64,000 bases of DNA from Archangium sp. (lineage in GTDB: Bacteria; Myxococcota; Myxococcia; Myxococcales; Myxococcaceae): positions 84,590 to 148,589 of the forward strand of contig JAUYRZ010000063.1 in assembly GCA_030695565.1 (NCBI GenBank), read 5' to 3'. Each line of letters starts with the position of its first letter. Within the stretch, counting starts at the first letter, position 1. The notes beneath the pieces were generated by a model. It worked only from the letters and a program-made list of their open reading frames with translations, did no database searches and was not told the DNA's origin. Shown here piece after piece: positions 7,485 through 15,707 of this stretch. Made by a program: the position numbers and the translations under genes.

Positions 7485-8162
7485 TCACGCCGTGAGAATG
7501 GGCCAGCCGCGCGAGAGGCCGTCGAGCACGAGCTGGTTGCGTGAATCACGGGGAGAAATGACGAGGGCGTGCTTGGAGAACGCGAGCATGTCGACGTCGA
7601 AGTCGCCGTTGCCCACGCCGAGTGCGGGCTCGAGTTTCGCGCGTTCGAGCCAGGTGACCTTGCCGGGGCCGACGGGCACGGGCTGCTCCACTTCGCCGGT
7701 GAGCTTGCCGTCGCGAATGGGGCAGCTGACGCCGATCACCTGATTCGCTGGGATGCCCAGGGCGACAGCGCCAGGCGCCACCACCCAGCGGGGTGAGGCG
7801 CTGCAGATCCACACCGGGCAGCCGGCTTCTTTCAACCTCGCCAGCAGCGGCCGCACGAAGGAGAAGATGCGCCCCTCGATGCGCTGGGCGAAGAAGGTGG
7901 TGCAGGCCTGCTCGAGCTCGGCCTCGGTGAGCGAGGCCATCACCTCGACGCAGTAGGCGTAGGCGCGCGCGTGCGACTGGCCGAGCAGCTGCTCGTAGCG
8001 GTCGTAGCTGGCCTCGAAGATCCCCCGGTGAATGGCGTACCGCAGGAAGTCTTCTCCCGCGTCACCGCGCCAGAGCGTGCCGTCGGCGTCGAAGACGACG
8101 CTCTGACCTGCATGGGAGCGGGCGATGGTCTCGATCAACGCGGCCACGGGCGGGGGAAGCAT
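7485..8162 (-). CDS. HAD-superfamily phosphatase, SerB-like (subfamily IB)
   Basis: 225 aa from the ATG at 8162. Motif I is VVFDADGTLW (nucleophile and acid/base Asp); motif II ICSASPRW supplies Ser; a Lys lies in GPGKVTWLE; motif III is GVGNGDFDVDML. The order and the cap size fit phosphoserine-phosphatase-like enzymes that dephosphorylate small phosphorylated metabolites. The track start far upstream is rejected because it overlaps the divergent lipoprotein start. Divergent from the small lipoprotein gene with only 31 bp between starts. Substrate cannot be read from the sequence. Confidence 0.88.
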   Translation of the reverse strand: MLPPPVAALIETIARSHAGQSVVFDADGTLWRGDAGEDFLRYAIHRGIFEASYDRYEQLLGQSHARAYAYCVEVMASLTEAELEQACTTFFAQRIEGRIFSFVRPLLARLKEAGCPVWICSASPRWVVAPGAVALGIPANQVIGVSCPIRDGKLTGEVEQPVPVGPGKVTWLERAKLEPALGVGNGDFDVDMLAFSKHALVISPRDSRNQLVLDGLSRGWPILTA

Positions 8163-8193
8163 GGGGCGGGTTCTAGCTGTTACGGTGTGCAGG

Positions 8194-8637
8194 ATGCGAC
8201 TGACAGCACTGTTCACCCTGGTGGTTCTGGCCAGCTGCGGGCCCAACGCGGCGCCGTGCACCACGTGTCCTCCCGTCGATGGGGTGTATGCCGTCACCTG
8301 GGGCGGCGACGCGGGGGTGCTCGCGGTGGATGGCGGCACGTGCTCCACCCCGGGTTCACGCGTCAGCACGTGGACGCTCGGGCAATCAGGCACGCGGGTC
8401 ACCACGACGATCGAAGACGTGAACCTCGGCGGCACGATCTACGACACGTACGATCTGGTGCTCTCGGGGTCTTCCAGCGCGTTGAGCTACCGCCTGCGTT
8501 CGGTGGTCATCCCCGAGGGGACCAGCATGGACGCGGGCATTCGGCTGCAGGGCACGTTCACCACGCGCACGCTGCCGACGTCGGGCGAGCCGTGTGAAGT
8601 GGACGAGTCATTCACCGCCCAACGCACCTCCCGTTAG
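8194..8637 (+). CDS. Small lipoprotein, hypothetical
   Basis: 147 aa. The ATG at 8194 gives MRLTALFTLVVLASCGPN with a lipobox LASC. The mature part contains Cys pairs (APCTTCPP) and a beta-rich body with repeated T/S/V segments ending in GEPCEVDESFTAQRTSR. No domain recognised. It is divergent from the HAD phosphatase and convergent with the 41-aa basic protein, separated from it by a strong hairpin. Confidence 0.78.
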   Translation: MRLTALFTLVVLASCGPNAAPCTTCPPVDGVYAVTWGGDAGVLAVDGGTCSTPGSRVSTWTLGQSGTRVTTTIEDVNLGGTIYDTYDLVLSGSSSALSYRLRSVVIPEGTSMDAGIRLQGTFTTRTLPTSGEPCEVDESFTAQRTSR

Positions 8638-8659
8638 CGGTACGAGCCGCTGAAACGTC

Positions 8660-8690
8660 GACGGCCCAGCGCTTGTGGCGCTGAGCCGTC
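8660..8690. terminator. Terminator-like hairpin between convergent genes
   Basis: GACGGCCCAGCGC (8660-8672) pairs with GCGCTGAGCCGTC (8678-8690), a 13-bp stem with one mismatch and a 5-nt loop. There is no clear U tract, so termination may be weak or factor-assisted. Confidence 0.6.
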
Positions 8691-8714
8691 AAAGGGCGAC
8701 CCGAAACTGCGGTC

Positions 8715-8840
8715 TTACTTCTTCGCCTTCTTGCCGGTGCTGGCGGCCTTCACGGCGGCCTTCTTGCGCTCGGCGCGCTTCTTCCACTTGAGGCGAATCT
8801 TGCTGCGAACTCGGCGGTGCTTCGACTTGCTGTTGGCCAT
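8715..8840 (-). CDS. Very small, highly basic protein (41 aa)
   Basis: 41 aa, starting MANSKSKHRRVRSKIR and ending in KKAKK; about half the residues are Lys or Arg, with only one acidic residue. The ATG at 8840 is preceded by AGGAG at suitable spacing. Composition and size resemble small ribosomal or nucleic-acid-binding proteins, but no family is assigned. It follows the DmpA-type peptidase on the same strand and ends at a hairpin. It would be missed by callers with a length cutoff. Conservation in relatives would settle that it is real. Confidence 0.75.
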   Translation of the reverse strand: MANSKSKHRRVRSKIRLKWKKRAERKKAAVKAASTGKKAKK

Positions 8841-8896
8841 AGGGGGCTCCTGAAAAGCTGTTGGAGCCGGGTGCGTACCAGAACCGGGAGAAGCGA

Positions 8897-10204
8897 TCAC
8901 CCCTCTTTGTCGTCATCGCCCTCCCCCTCCTCCTCCCGGGGCATGGGTCTGGTGGGGAAAGGCATGCCCTCGGCGCTGCGCACCCGGGTGGGCTGGGCCT
9001 CATCGAGGTTGAAGCCGAGCTGCGACTCGGCCGCCACGTCTTCGGTGGCAGGCACGGCAGGCTGATCCGGCCGGAGCTTCACGGAGGCAAAGATGGGCCG
9101 GGTGGCGTCGACGAAGCGGCGCACCTCATCGAGCGGCAAGGCAGGCACCAGGTGACCGTGCGCGCCCGCCATCTCGGTGGCCATGCACATGGAGTTGAGG
9201 ATCGCCTCCTCGGTGGCCTCCATCACCGCCTCGTAGAGGGGGTCGAGCCGGGCATCGAGCAGCAGCTTCATCTTGTAGACCATCTTGCGCGTGCGCCGGG
9301 GCACCACGTTGGCCGTGGAGAAGCCGACCACGATCTCGCCCGAGCCGTGGGCCGCGTAGCTCCCCACCCGGCCGATGCCCAGCGCGACGCGCTTGCACAG
9401 GCGGTTGATCTGGTGCGGCAGCAGCGGCGCGTCGGTGGCCACCACCGCGATGATCGACCCGTAGCTCTGAATGCGCCGGGGCATGCCGCGGAACTTCTCG
9501 GCGAGCACTTCGCCCACCGGCATGCCGGCGACGCGAAGGTTGTGCATCTTGCCGAAGTTGCTCATCACCAGCACGCCCAGGGTGTAGCCGCCGTGCACCG
9601 GGGGCAGCTTGCGTGAGCTGGTGCCGATGCCTGCCTTGAAGTCGCAGGTGATCATGCCCGTGCCGCCGCCCACCGCGCCCTCTTCGACCACGCCCGACTT
9701 CGCCCGTCTGAGCGCCTCGCGCACGTGCTCTTCCTTCACGTGCCGGCCGGCGATGTCGTTCAGGTAGCTGTCGTCGCACTCGCCCACGACCGGGATGATC
9801 ACGTCGTGTTCGTCGCCGATGCCCGGGTGGGCCTCGACCATGGTGCGGGCCAGCGCGTCGCTGACGGCGCCGACCGCCATGGTGTTGGTGAGCATGATGG
9901 GGGTCTCCAGCAGGCCCCACTCCACCACCTGGGTCAGGCCGGAGACTTCACCGGCCCCGTTGAGCACGAAGGCGCCGCCGGCGAGGCGATCCATGAAGAT
10001 GTTGCCGTCGTTGGGGATGATGGCGGTGACGCCGGTGCGCACCGGGCCCTTCCCCACGGCCAGCGGGCCCGGCGGCCCTTCGATGATCGTGGAGTGGCCG
10101 ACCAGCACGCCCTCCACGTCGGTGATCGAGTTGAACTTGCCGGGCTTGAAGCGGCCCAGCGGGAGATCCAGTTCGCGGGCGCGCACCCGTTTCGAGTCCG
10201 ACAT
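8897..10204 (-). CDS. P1-family (DmpA-like) peptidase
   Basis: 435 aa. The family are Ntn-like-fold self-cleaving aminopeptidases (DmpA, BapA) acting on N-terminal D- or beta-residues. Seen: GKFNSITDVEGVLVGHST at the N-terminus, the glycine-rich GAVGGGTGM, then GIGTSSRKLP, where the conserved SS lies near the autoproteolysis/nucleophile region of the family, GYTLGVLVMSNFGK, and FSTANVVPR. The last 50 or so residues form an acidic tail ending EEEGEGDDDKEG that is unlike the family core. It lies 28 bp after the large Ig-like lipoprotein and upstream of the 41-aa protein. No signal peptide is visible, so it is probably cytoplasmic. Substrate unknown. Confidence 0.9.
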   Translation of the reverse strand: MSDSKRVRARELDLPLGRFKPGKFNSITDVEGVLVGHSTIIEGPPGPLAVGKGPVRTGVTAIIPNDGNIFMDRLAGGAFVLNGAGEVSGLTQVVEWGLLETPIMLTNTMAVGAVSDALARTMVEAHPGIGDEHDVIIPVVGECDDSYLNDIAGRHVKEEHVREALRRAKSGVVEEGAVGGGTGMITCDFKAGIGTSSRKLPPVHGGYTLGVLVMSNFGKMHNLRVAGMPVGEVLAEKFRGMPRRIQSYGSIIAVVATDAPLLPHQINRLCKRVALGIGRVGSYAAHGSGEIVVGFSTANVVPRRTRKMVYKMKLLLDARLDPLYEAVMEATEEAILNSMCMATEMAGAHGHLVPALPLDEVRRFVDATRPIFASVKLRPDQPAVPATEDVAAESQLGFNLDEAQPTRVRSAEGMPFPTRPMPREEEGEGDDDKEG

Positions 10205-10232
10205 GCGCGCACCGTACGTGCCGCGGTGCCTT

Positions 10233-13200
10233 TTACAACCGGGAGATCACCACCGAACCAGCCGCGTTGATCCAGGCGACCCAGACCTTGCCCTCGGGGT
10301 CGATGGTCACGCCGGGTTCACTGGCGCCGGCGATGCGGCCGATCTCCGTCAGCACCGGCGCCGCGCTGCAGCTGCTGCTCACGGGCGTCGAGTACACGTA
10401 CACGACGCCGCCGTACTCGCTGGCCACCACGAACCGCGAAGGCGACATCGCGCTCGCCAGCGGACTTCCGGTGAGCCGGCTGCCTCCGGGAGTCAGGGCG
10501 GACGACCGCCAGGCCGAGGCGAACGGCGTCGCATTGCACGCCACGCTCAACTGACTGTCGCTGCTCCACGCGATGTACGACGCGCTCGTCGGAATCGCAG
10601 TGGCTCGCCGGTAGCTGGTCTTGAAGGCCGGCTGGGCCGTCGCAGAGCGGATGAAGCCTCCCTGGGTGACCTCACTCATCTGACCGAAGTCCCAGAAGCG
10701 CACCCGGTACTGCCCCAGGGTCGCCACCGCCTCCACGCTGGCGCGGCCATTGAGCGAGTTGAAGTTGGTCAAGGTCGCCGTGGGAAGCGAACCCCAGCTC
10801 GGGTTCTCCTCCCAGGTCTGCATCGTCGTCGCGCCGTTGTTGGGCATGACGACCGTTCGATAGAGCCGCTCGGAGTCGGTCAACAGATTGAACGAAGGCG
10901 CCCACTCGATGGACGGCCGCACGCTGGGGAAGGTCGTGACCGAGACGTTCTGGGTCGCGCCGACGGTGTTGAGGGGTTGAAGGGTGATCTGCTCTCCTCC
11001 TGCCCAGCTGCTCGAAGCAGGCTGCACGGCGAACGAGGCGCCCCCGCCGTTGTTGAGCATCAATCCCACCTCGAGGTTGACCGTGAGGCGTTGGTCAGCG
11101 CCCCGGGCGCTGGCGGTCAGCAGCAAGTCCGTCGGTGATTGCACGGCCGAACTCGCGAGGGGCCCCACGCGGAGACCGCTTCCATTGCCCACGTCACGAT
11201 AAAGGTAGCTCGCCGTGGTGAAGCCAACGACCCGCGTGTAGGCGACCGTGAACCGGCCGTCGGCATCCACCACGATGTGCGGCGCGCGGTGCTGCTGGCC
11301 GCTCGGCACGGTGTCGGCCACGAAAGGGTTGGCCAACGAGGCGGTCGCGGTGAGGAACGTCGCGGAGGCCGCTGCAGTGAGGTTGCCCGCCTTGTCCATC
11401 GACGGCGCGATCGACAGCGACTGGGGCGTGTAGTGCTGCAGCGCCGGGCCTCCGCTGAAGCGGAAGTGCGTGCCATTGGCCGTTCCGAAGGTGGCCAGGT
11501 TGGCGGCCGGGGTGAAGGACGTCGCGTTGACCACCGCGGCGGAATTCATCGGCTCACTGAAGACCGCGACGACCGCCAGGGGATCCACGCCGCGCTGACC
11601 GTTCACCGGGAGCGTGACGGTGGGGGCCACGTTGTCGAGCCAGGTGCGGCGAACCAGCTGCGCCGAGGTGTTGCCCGCGGCATCGGTGGCGATCGCGCGC
11701 AGCTCATAGGCCGCTCCGGTGACGTTCTGAGGGAGGCTCGACCAGGTGAACGACCAGGTGGAGCCAGTCGCGGGATCGGTGGCGCTGGCCACCGTGCCTG
11801 AAGGGCCGACGAGGGTCTTCTGCACGCTCACCGCGCTCCCGTCAGAGAAGGTGCCGCCGTAGACGACCTGGGTCGACGCGCGGTTGGCCACGCTGCCAGT
11901 GCAGGCGTTGACGCCGCTGCAGTCGAAGTCAGCTCCGTTCAGCGTGAAGACAGGCGCCACGCGATCGGCGGTGTAGCGGGTGGTGGTGGAGCGCGCGTTG
12001 CCGGCAAGATCGGTGGCACGCACGGTGAGCACCTGCTCGACCGCGTCGACGGTGGGCACGGGCACCTGCGCGACGTAGTCACCGTTCGAGTCGCGCACCG
12101 CGGCGACGAAGGGCCCGGTGGCAGCAGTGGCCACCTCGACGCGCATCAGCCCAAGGCCGTCGGTCGAAGAGGCGTTCACGCTCACCAGGCCCGTTCCCAC
12201 CAACGTGCCGGCGCGAGGCGAGTTGACCAGCAGGCTGGGCTGCACGCGATCGACCAGCACCACCAGCTGCCGGGTCGAGGTGTTCCGCAAGGCGTCGGTG
12301 GCGGTGAGCTCCAACGAGTAGAAGCGGCCGTCGACGTTCGGGAAGGACGACCACGAGTACGACCAGTTGCCGGCGGCCTGAGGAATGGCGGTCTCGGGCA
12401 CCACCACCGCGGCGCCGTCGAGCACGCGCAGGCTCACCGTCGCGTCGGGAGAAACGAGCCCCACCAGATCGAGCGAGGTCGAGGCTGCGGTCACCACTGC
12501 GCCAGTGCAGGCGGTCATGGTGCAGGCGGCGTTCTGCGACGGCGTGAAGGTGATGGTGGGGCGAACGCGGTCGTAGAGAACGCCGAGCGTGGCCGTGCCG
12601 CGGTTGTTCGACGCGTCGATCGCCGCGACCTCGAGGGTGAGCTGCTTGAAGTCGAGCTGCGGGAGGTTGCTCCACGTCCAGGTCCAGTCGCCGTTCGGCT
12701 GACGAACCAGGTCGGTCCAACCCACCAGCACCGTCGTGCCGTCCATGACGCGGACTTGAACGGGCTGCGCGGCGGCGAGCGCAAGGCCGTCGGTCACCGT
12801 CGCGGTGAGTGAGAACGAAGTCGCGGCGGCATCGATGAGGGCGCCCGTGCAGCCGGCGCTCGTGCAGGCGCCGGACTGAGAGGGGGTGAGCACGACCGTC
12901 GGCGCCTGGGCGTCGAAGGTGGTCTGCGCCGAGGTGGTGTTTCCCGCCGCGTCGCGCACCGTCGCGATGACGGTGTATTCCGCGCGGCCCGTCGCGACGG
13001 GCACCTCGAGGGTCCACGTGCCGGCGACCACCGGGGCAGTGCCTGCGTTCATGCCGTTGACCTGAAGCGTCACGGGCGAAAGGGCGGTCTCGTTGTCTGA
13101 GGCGGTGCCCGAGAGGTGCAGCGTGGCGGCGGTGGTGCCGGCGCTCGCACTCAGGGTCAGCCGCGGGGCGGTCGCGTCGGCGACGCAGCGGCCAGACGAG

Positions 13201-13460
13201 CAGAACTCGGAGGCGGTGCACCTGCAGCCGGCGTCGGGCGTGCCTGCGTCGACTTCGCCCGTACCTGCATCAACTCCGGCGTCGATTGCGGTGCCCGCGT
13301 CGCCCGGCAAGCCTGCGTCCACTTCGGGGTGGCCTGCGTCGACCGGGGCCGTGCCCGCATCCACCGGTGCGAGGGCTTCGGGTTCAGGCTCGACGGGCGG
13401 CGGCGGAGGACTGCAGGCGACGATGAAACAGGAGATGGCGAGAGACAGGAGGGCACGCAT
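10233..13460 (-). CDS. Very large surface lipoprotein with Ig-like repeats
   Basis: 1075 aa. The ATG at 13460 gives MRALLSLAISCFIVACSPP with lipobox IVAC. A linker rich in VDAG/PDAG repeats follows (PVDAGHPEVDAG), then a short Cys-rich patch. The middle consists of four to five tandem beta-rich repeats of about 100 residues, each containing a phrase like YSLELTATDALRNT, KQLTLEVAAIDASNN or YELRAIATDAAGNT, and an ACTGxxxxxAxTS motif; these look like bacterial Ig-like modules. The C-terminal about 350 residues contain repetitive W/Y-rich segments of a probable beta-propeller or lectin-like domain. An upstream in-frame extension is repeat-derived and rejected. Likely an adhesin or cell-surface binding protein; ligand unknown. 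Confidence 0.82.
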   Translation of the reverse strand: MRALLSLAISCFIVACSPPPPPVEPEPEALAPVDAGTAPVDAGHPEVDAGLPGDAGTAIDAGVDAGTGEVDAGTPDAGCRCTASEFCSSGRCVADATAPRLTLSASAGTTAATLHLSGTASDNETALSPVTLQVNGMNAGTAPVVAGTWTLEVPVATGRAEYTVIATVRDAAGNTTSAQTTFDAQAPTVVLTPSQSGACTSAGCTGALIDAAATSFSLTATVTDGLALAAAQPVQVRVMDGTTVLVGWTDLVRQPNGDWTWTWSNLPQLDFKQLTLEVAAIDASNNRGTATLGVLYDRVRPTITFTPSQNAACTMTACTGAVVTAASTSLDLVGLVSPDATVSLRVLDGAAVVVPETAIPQAAGNWSYSWSSFPNVDGRFYSLELTATDALRNTSTRQLVVLVDRVQPSLLVNSPRAGTLVGTGLVSVNASSTDGLGLMRVEVATAATGPFVAAVRDSNGDYVAQVPVPTVDAVEQVLTVRATDLAGNARSTTTRYTADRVAPVFTLNGADFDCSGVNACTGSVANRASTQVVYGGTFSDGSAVSVQKTLVGPSGTVASATDPATGSTWSFTWSSLPQNVTGAAYELRAIATDAAGNTSAQLVRRTWLDNVAPTVTLPVNGQRGVDPLAVVAVFSEPMNSAAVVNATSFTPAANLATFGTANGTHFRFSGGPALQHYTPQSLSIAPSMDKAGNLTAAASATFLTATASLANPFVADTVPSGQQHRAPHIVVDADGRFTVAYTRVVGFTTASYLYRDVGNGSGLRVGPLASSAVQSPTDLLLTASARGADQRLTVNLEVGLMLNNGGGASFAVQPASSSWAGGEQITLQPLNTVGATQNVSVTTFPSVRPSIEWAPSFNLLTDSERLYRTVVMPNNGATTMQTWEENPSWGSLPTATLTNFNSLNGRASVEAVATLGQYRVRFWDFGQMSEVTQGGFIRSATAQPAFKTSYRRATAIPTSASYIAWSSDSQLSVACNATPFASAWRSSALTPGGSRLTGSPLASAMSPSRFVVASEYGGVVYVYSTPVSSSCSAAPVLTEIGRIAGASEPGVTIDPEGKVWVAWINAAGSVVISRL

Positions 13461-13579
13461 GGGGGCTCCGGGGAACGGGGTTTGAGACTCCGTCCCCTGA
13501 GCAACCTGCGTGCCCGGGTAAGTCGTTGATTCGCGCCCACTTTGTTCGGACCTACCGTCCCGCTTCGTGGATGGCCGCT

Positions 13580-13608
13580 CTCCCTCTCCCTTCGGAAGGG
13601 AGAGGGAG
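13580..13608. repeat. Dispersed palindromic repeat, perfect hairpin copy
   Basis: CTCCCTCTCCCTT, a CGG loop, then AAGGGAGAGGGAG: a perfect 13-bp stem, the best copy in the window. It lies between the tandem ATP-grasp gene stop and the large lipoprotein start on the minus strand, and may terminate the upstream transcript. Confidence 0.8.
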
Positions 13609-13623
13609 TTCATGGTTCTTCGA

Positions 13624-15681
13624 CTACGCAGCGTCGGCGTCGGCTCGATCGCGGCGGCGTGAACCGCGTTCTTTGTACCGGCGAATGGCCCCCGAGAGGA
13701 TCTCGCCGATGAGCGTGTGGTAGTCCATGCCGTCGCCCTGCGCGATCAACACCAGATCGCTCCAGCCCGGCGTGAGCCCCGGCAGCGGGTTGCACTCGAT
13801 GAAGTAGATCCGCCCCGTCTCATCCATGCGGAAGTCGATGCGGGCCACGTCGCGGCACCCCAGCGACATGAACGCGGTGCGGGCCGAAGCACGCAGCCGC
13901 TCGAGCTGCGCAGGCTCCACCTTCGCCGGCACCTCGTACCGAATGCGATCGTTCTCTTCGAGCTTGTCCTCGAACTTGTAGATCGGCGTCTTGTCGGACT
14001 TGTCCGTGAAGACGATCTCCATCGGGGGCAACACCTCGGGGCGCCGTTCACCCAGCAGACCCACGGTGAACTCGCGGCCGCCGATGTACTCCTCGACGAG
14101 CGCAGGCTGCTGGTAGCGCTCCACCAGCTCCTTGACCACCTCACGGAGCTCGGTCTCGTTGTGGCACACGCTCTTGCTGATCACGCCCTTGCTCGAGCCC
14201 TCGGCCACCGGCTTGACCATCAACGGCCAGCGCACGAACTGTTTGTCGAGCCGTTCACGGCCGGTGCTCATCAGCTGGAAGTTCGGCGTGTCGAGGCCCG
14301 CGGCACGCACCACGCGTTTGGCGAGCGCCTTGTCGAGCGCCAGGGACAACGTCGCCGGGTCTGAGCCCGTGTAGGGAATGTCGAGCAGCTCGAGCAGCGC
14401 GGGCACCTGGCTCTCGCGATTGCGGCCGCGGAAACCTTCGGCGATGTTGAACACCACGTCGACCGGAGTGCTGGCGAGCACCATCGGCAGCTCAGCGGTG
14501 GCCTCGAGATCGACCACCTCGTGACCATGGCTGGCGATCGCTTCTCGAATCGCCTGCAGCGTGGTGGGCGAGTCGTATTCGGCCTCCCGATCTTCACCCT
14601 CGGCCGTCGGCTTGATGCGCTTGACGTTGAAGGTGAAGCCCACCTTGAGCGGACCACGGCGCGTGGCGCGTGACAGCCCACGCGGCTTGTCCTTGATCTT
14701 GTAGCGCTTGGCCGCGTTCTGAATCACCGCGTCGATGACGCCATCGAAGTGCAGCCCCTCGAGCGCGGCGGCCGCGTAGATGCCGGCGCCCTGCTCCAGC
14801 GAAGGCAGCGCGTTGATCTCCAGGAAGTACGGCACGCCCGCATCCGACAGGCGGAAGTCGACCCGGCCGAGATCCTTGCAGTCGAGCTTCTTGATCACCG
14901 TGCGCGCCATCTTGCGGATGCGCTCACTCATGTCTTCGTCGATCACCGCGGGCGCGCGCACGCTGACCGCCTTGTCGCGCGTGGTCTTCAGCTCGTAGTC
15001 GTAGATCGAATACCGCCGCCCCTTCGCGATGGCGGGGTCGATCACGTACTCGACGGGGCTGAGCACGCCGTCGAAGTCGTTGTCGACCGCCTCGAGGAAC
15101 GGCACCGTCAGATCACGGCCGACGATGAACTCCTCGACCAGCACGCCCGCGGGATACTTCTCGAGCGCCTGGATCACCTTGCGCCTGAGCTCGTCGACGG
15201 TCTCGGCGACGGAGTCTTGCGTGATGCCCTTGCTGCTGCCTTCGAAGTTGGGCTTCACGATGACGGGGAAGTGAAGCTCGTCGGCCTTGAGCTCGGAGAC
15301 CTTCTCCACGAACTGCCAGCCGGGCGTGCGCACGCCCAGCTCGCGGAGCACCAGCTTGGAGAGCTGCTTGTCGAGCGTCACCGCCAGCGCGTAGGCATCG
15401 CTGCCCGTGTACGGAAAACCGAGCTCTTCGAAGAGCGCGGGGAAGAACGCTTCACGGAAGCGGCCGCGGCGGCCTTCGGCCGTATTGAAGATGAGATCGG
15501 GCGAGAAGGCCTCGAGCCGCGCCACGGTGCGGGAGGCGGGGCCGGAGACCTCCATCTTCTCGACGCGGTGGCCCAGGCGTTCGATCGCCGCGGCCAGGGC
15601 GTTGACAGTCTCTTCCGTGTCGAACTCCGCTTCTTCTTCGGAGTCCGACAACCTCAAGTTGTGCGTCAGCGCGATGCGCAT
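13624..15681 (-). CDS. Tandem ATP-grasp protein, two D-Ala-D-Ala-ligase-like halves
   Basis: 685 aa, about twice the length of a single Ddl. Half one (about 1-345) has YTGSDAYALAVTLDKQ, FPVIVKPNFEGSSKGI, VLVEEFIVGRD, GRVDFRL and FLEINALPSL. Half two (about 346-685) repeats the same order: YTGSDPATLSLALDKA, WPLMVKPVAEGSSKGV, ALVEEYIGGRE, ARIDFRM and FIECNPLPGLTPGWSDL. Both keep the ATP lysine and the Asp/Glu/Asn metal ligands, so both look active. However, the N-terminal substrate segment reads FNxAEGxxGRxRE instead of the Ddl HGxxGEDG, arguing for another substrate. The ATG at 15681 fits; an upstream start adds only ten residues. Last gene of a four-gene minus-strand run. Confidence 0.88.
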   Translation of the reverse strand: MRIALTHNLRLSDSEEEAEFDTEETVNALAAAIERLGHRVEKMEVSGPASRTVARLEAFSPDLIFNTAEGRRGRFREAFFPALFEELGFPYTGSDAYALAVTLDKQLSKLVLRELGVRTPGWQFVEKVSELKADELHFPVIVKPNFEGSSKGITQDSVAETVDELRRKVIQALEKYPAGVLVEEFIVGRDLTVPFLEAVDNDFDGVLSPVEYVIDPAIAKGRRYSIYDYELKTTRDKAVSVRAPAVIDEDMSERIRKMARTVIKKLDCKDLGRVDFRLSDAGVPYFLEINALPSLEQGAGIYAAAALEGLHFDGVIDAVIQNAAKRYKIKDKPRGLSRATRRGPLKVGFTFNVKRIKPTAEGEDREAEYDSPTTLQAIREAIASHGHEVVDLEATAELPMVLASTPVDVVFNIAEGFRGRNRESQVPALLELLDIPYTGSDPATLSLALDKALAKRVVRAAGLDTPNFQLMSTGRERLDKQFVRWPLMVKPVAEGSSKGVISKSVCHNETELREVVKELVERYQQPALVEEYIGGREFTVGLLGERRPEVLPPMEIVFTDKSDKTPIYKFEDKLEENDRIRYEVPAKVEPAQLERLRASARTAFMSLGCRDVARIDFRMDETGRIYFIECNPLPGLTPGWSDLVLIAQGDGMDYHTLIGEILSGAIRRYKERGSRRRDRADADAA

Positions 15682-15690
15682 TGGGTCAAG

Positions 15691-15706
15691 CCCTCTCCCG
15701 CCGGGC
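15691..15706. repeat. Partial copy of the dispersed repeat
   Basis: CCCTCTCCCGCCGGGC in the 26-bp gap between the RDD gene and the ATP-grasp gene. It doubles as the GGGAGAGGG ribosome site of the latter on the minus strand. Confidence 0.4.
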
Positions 15707-15707
15707 G

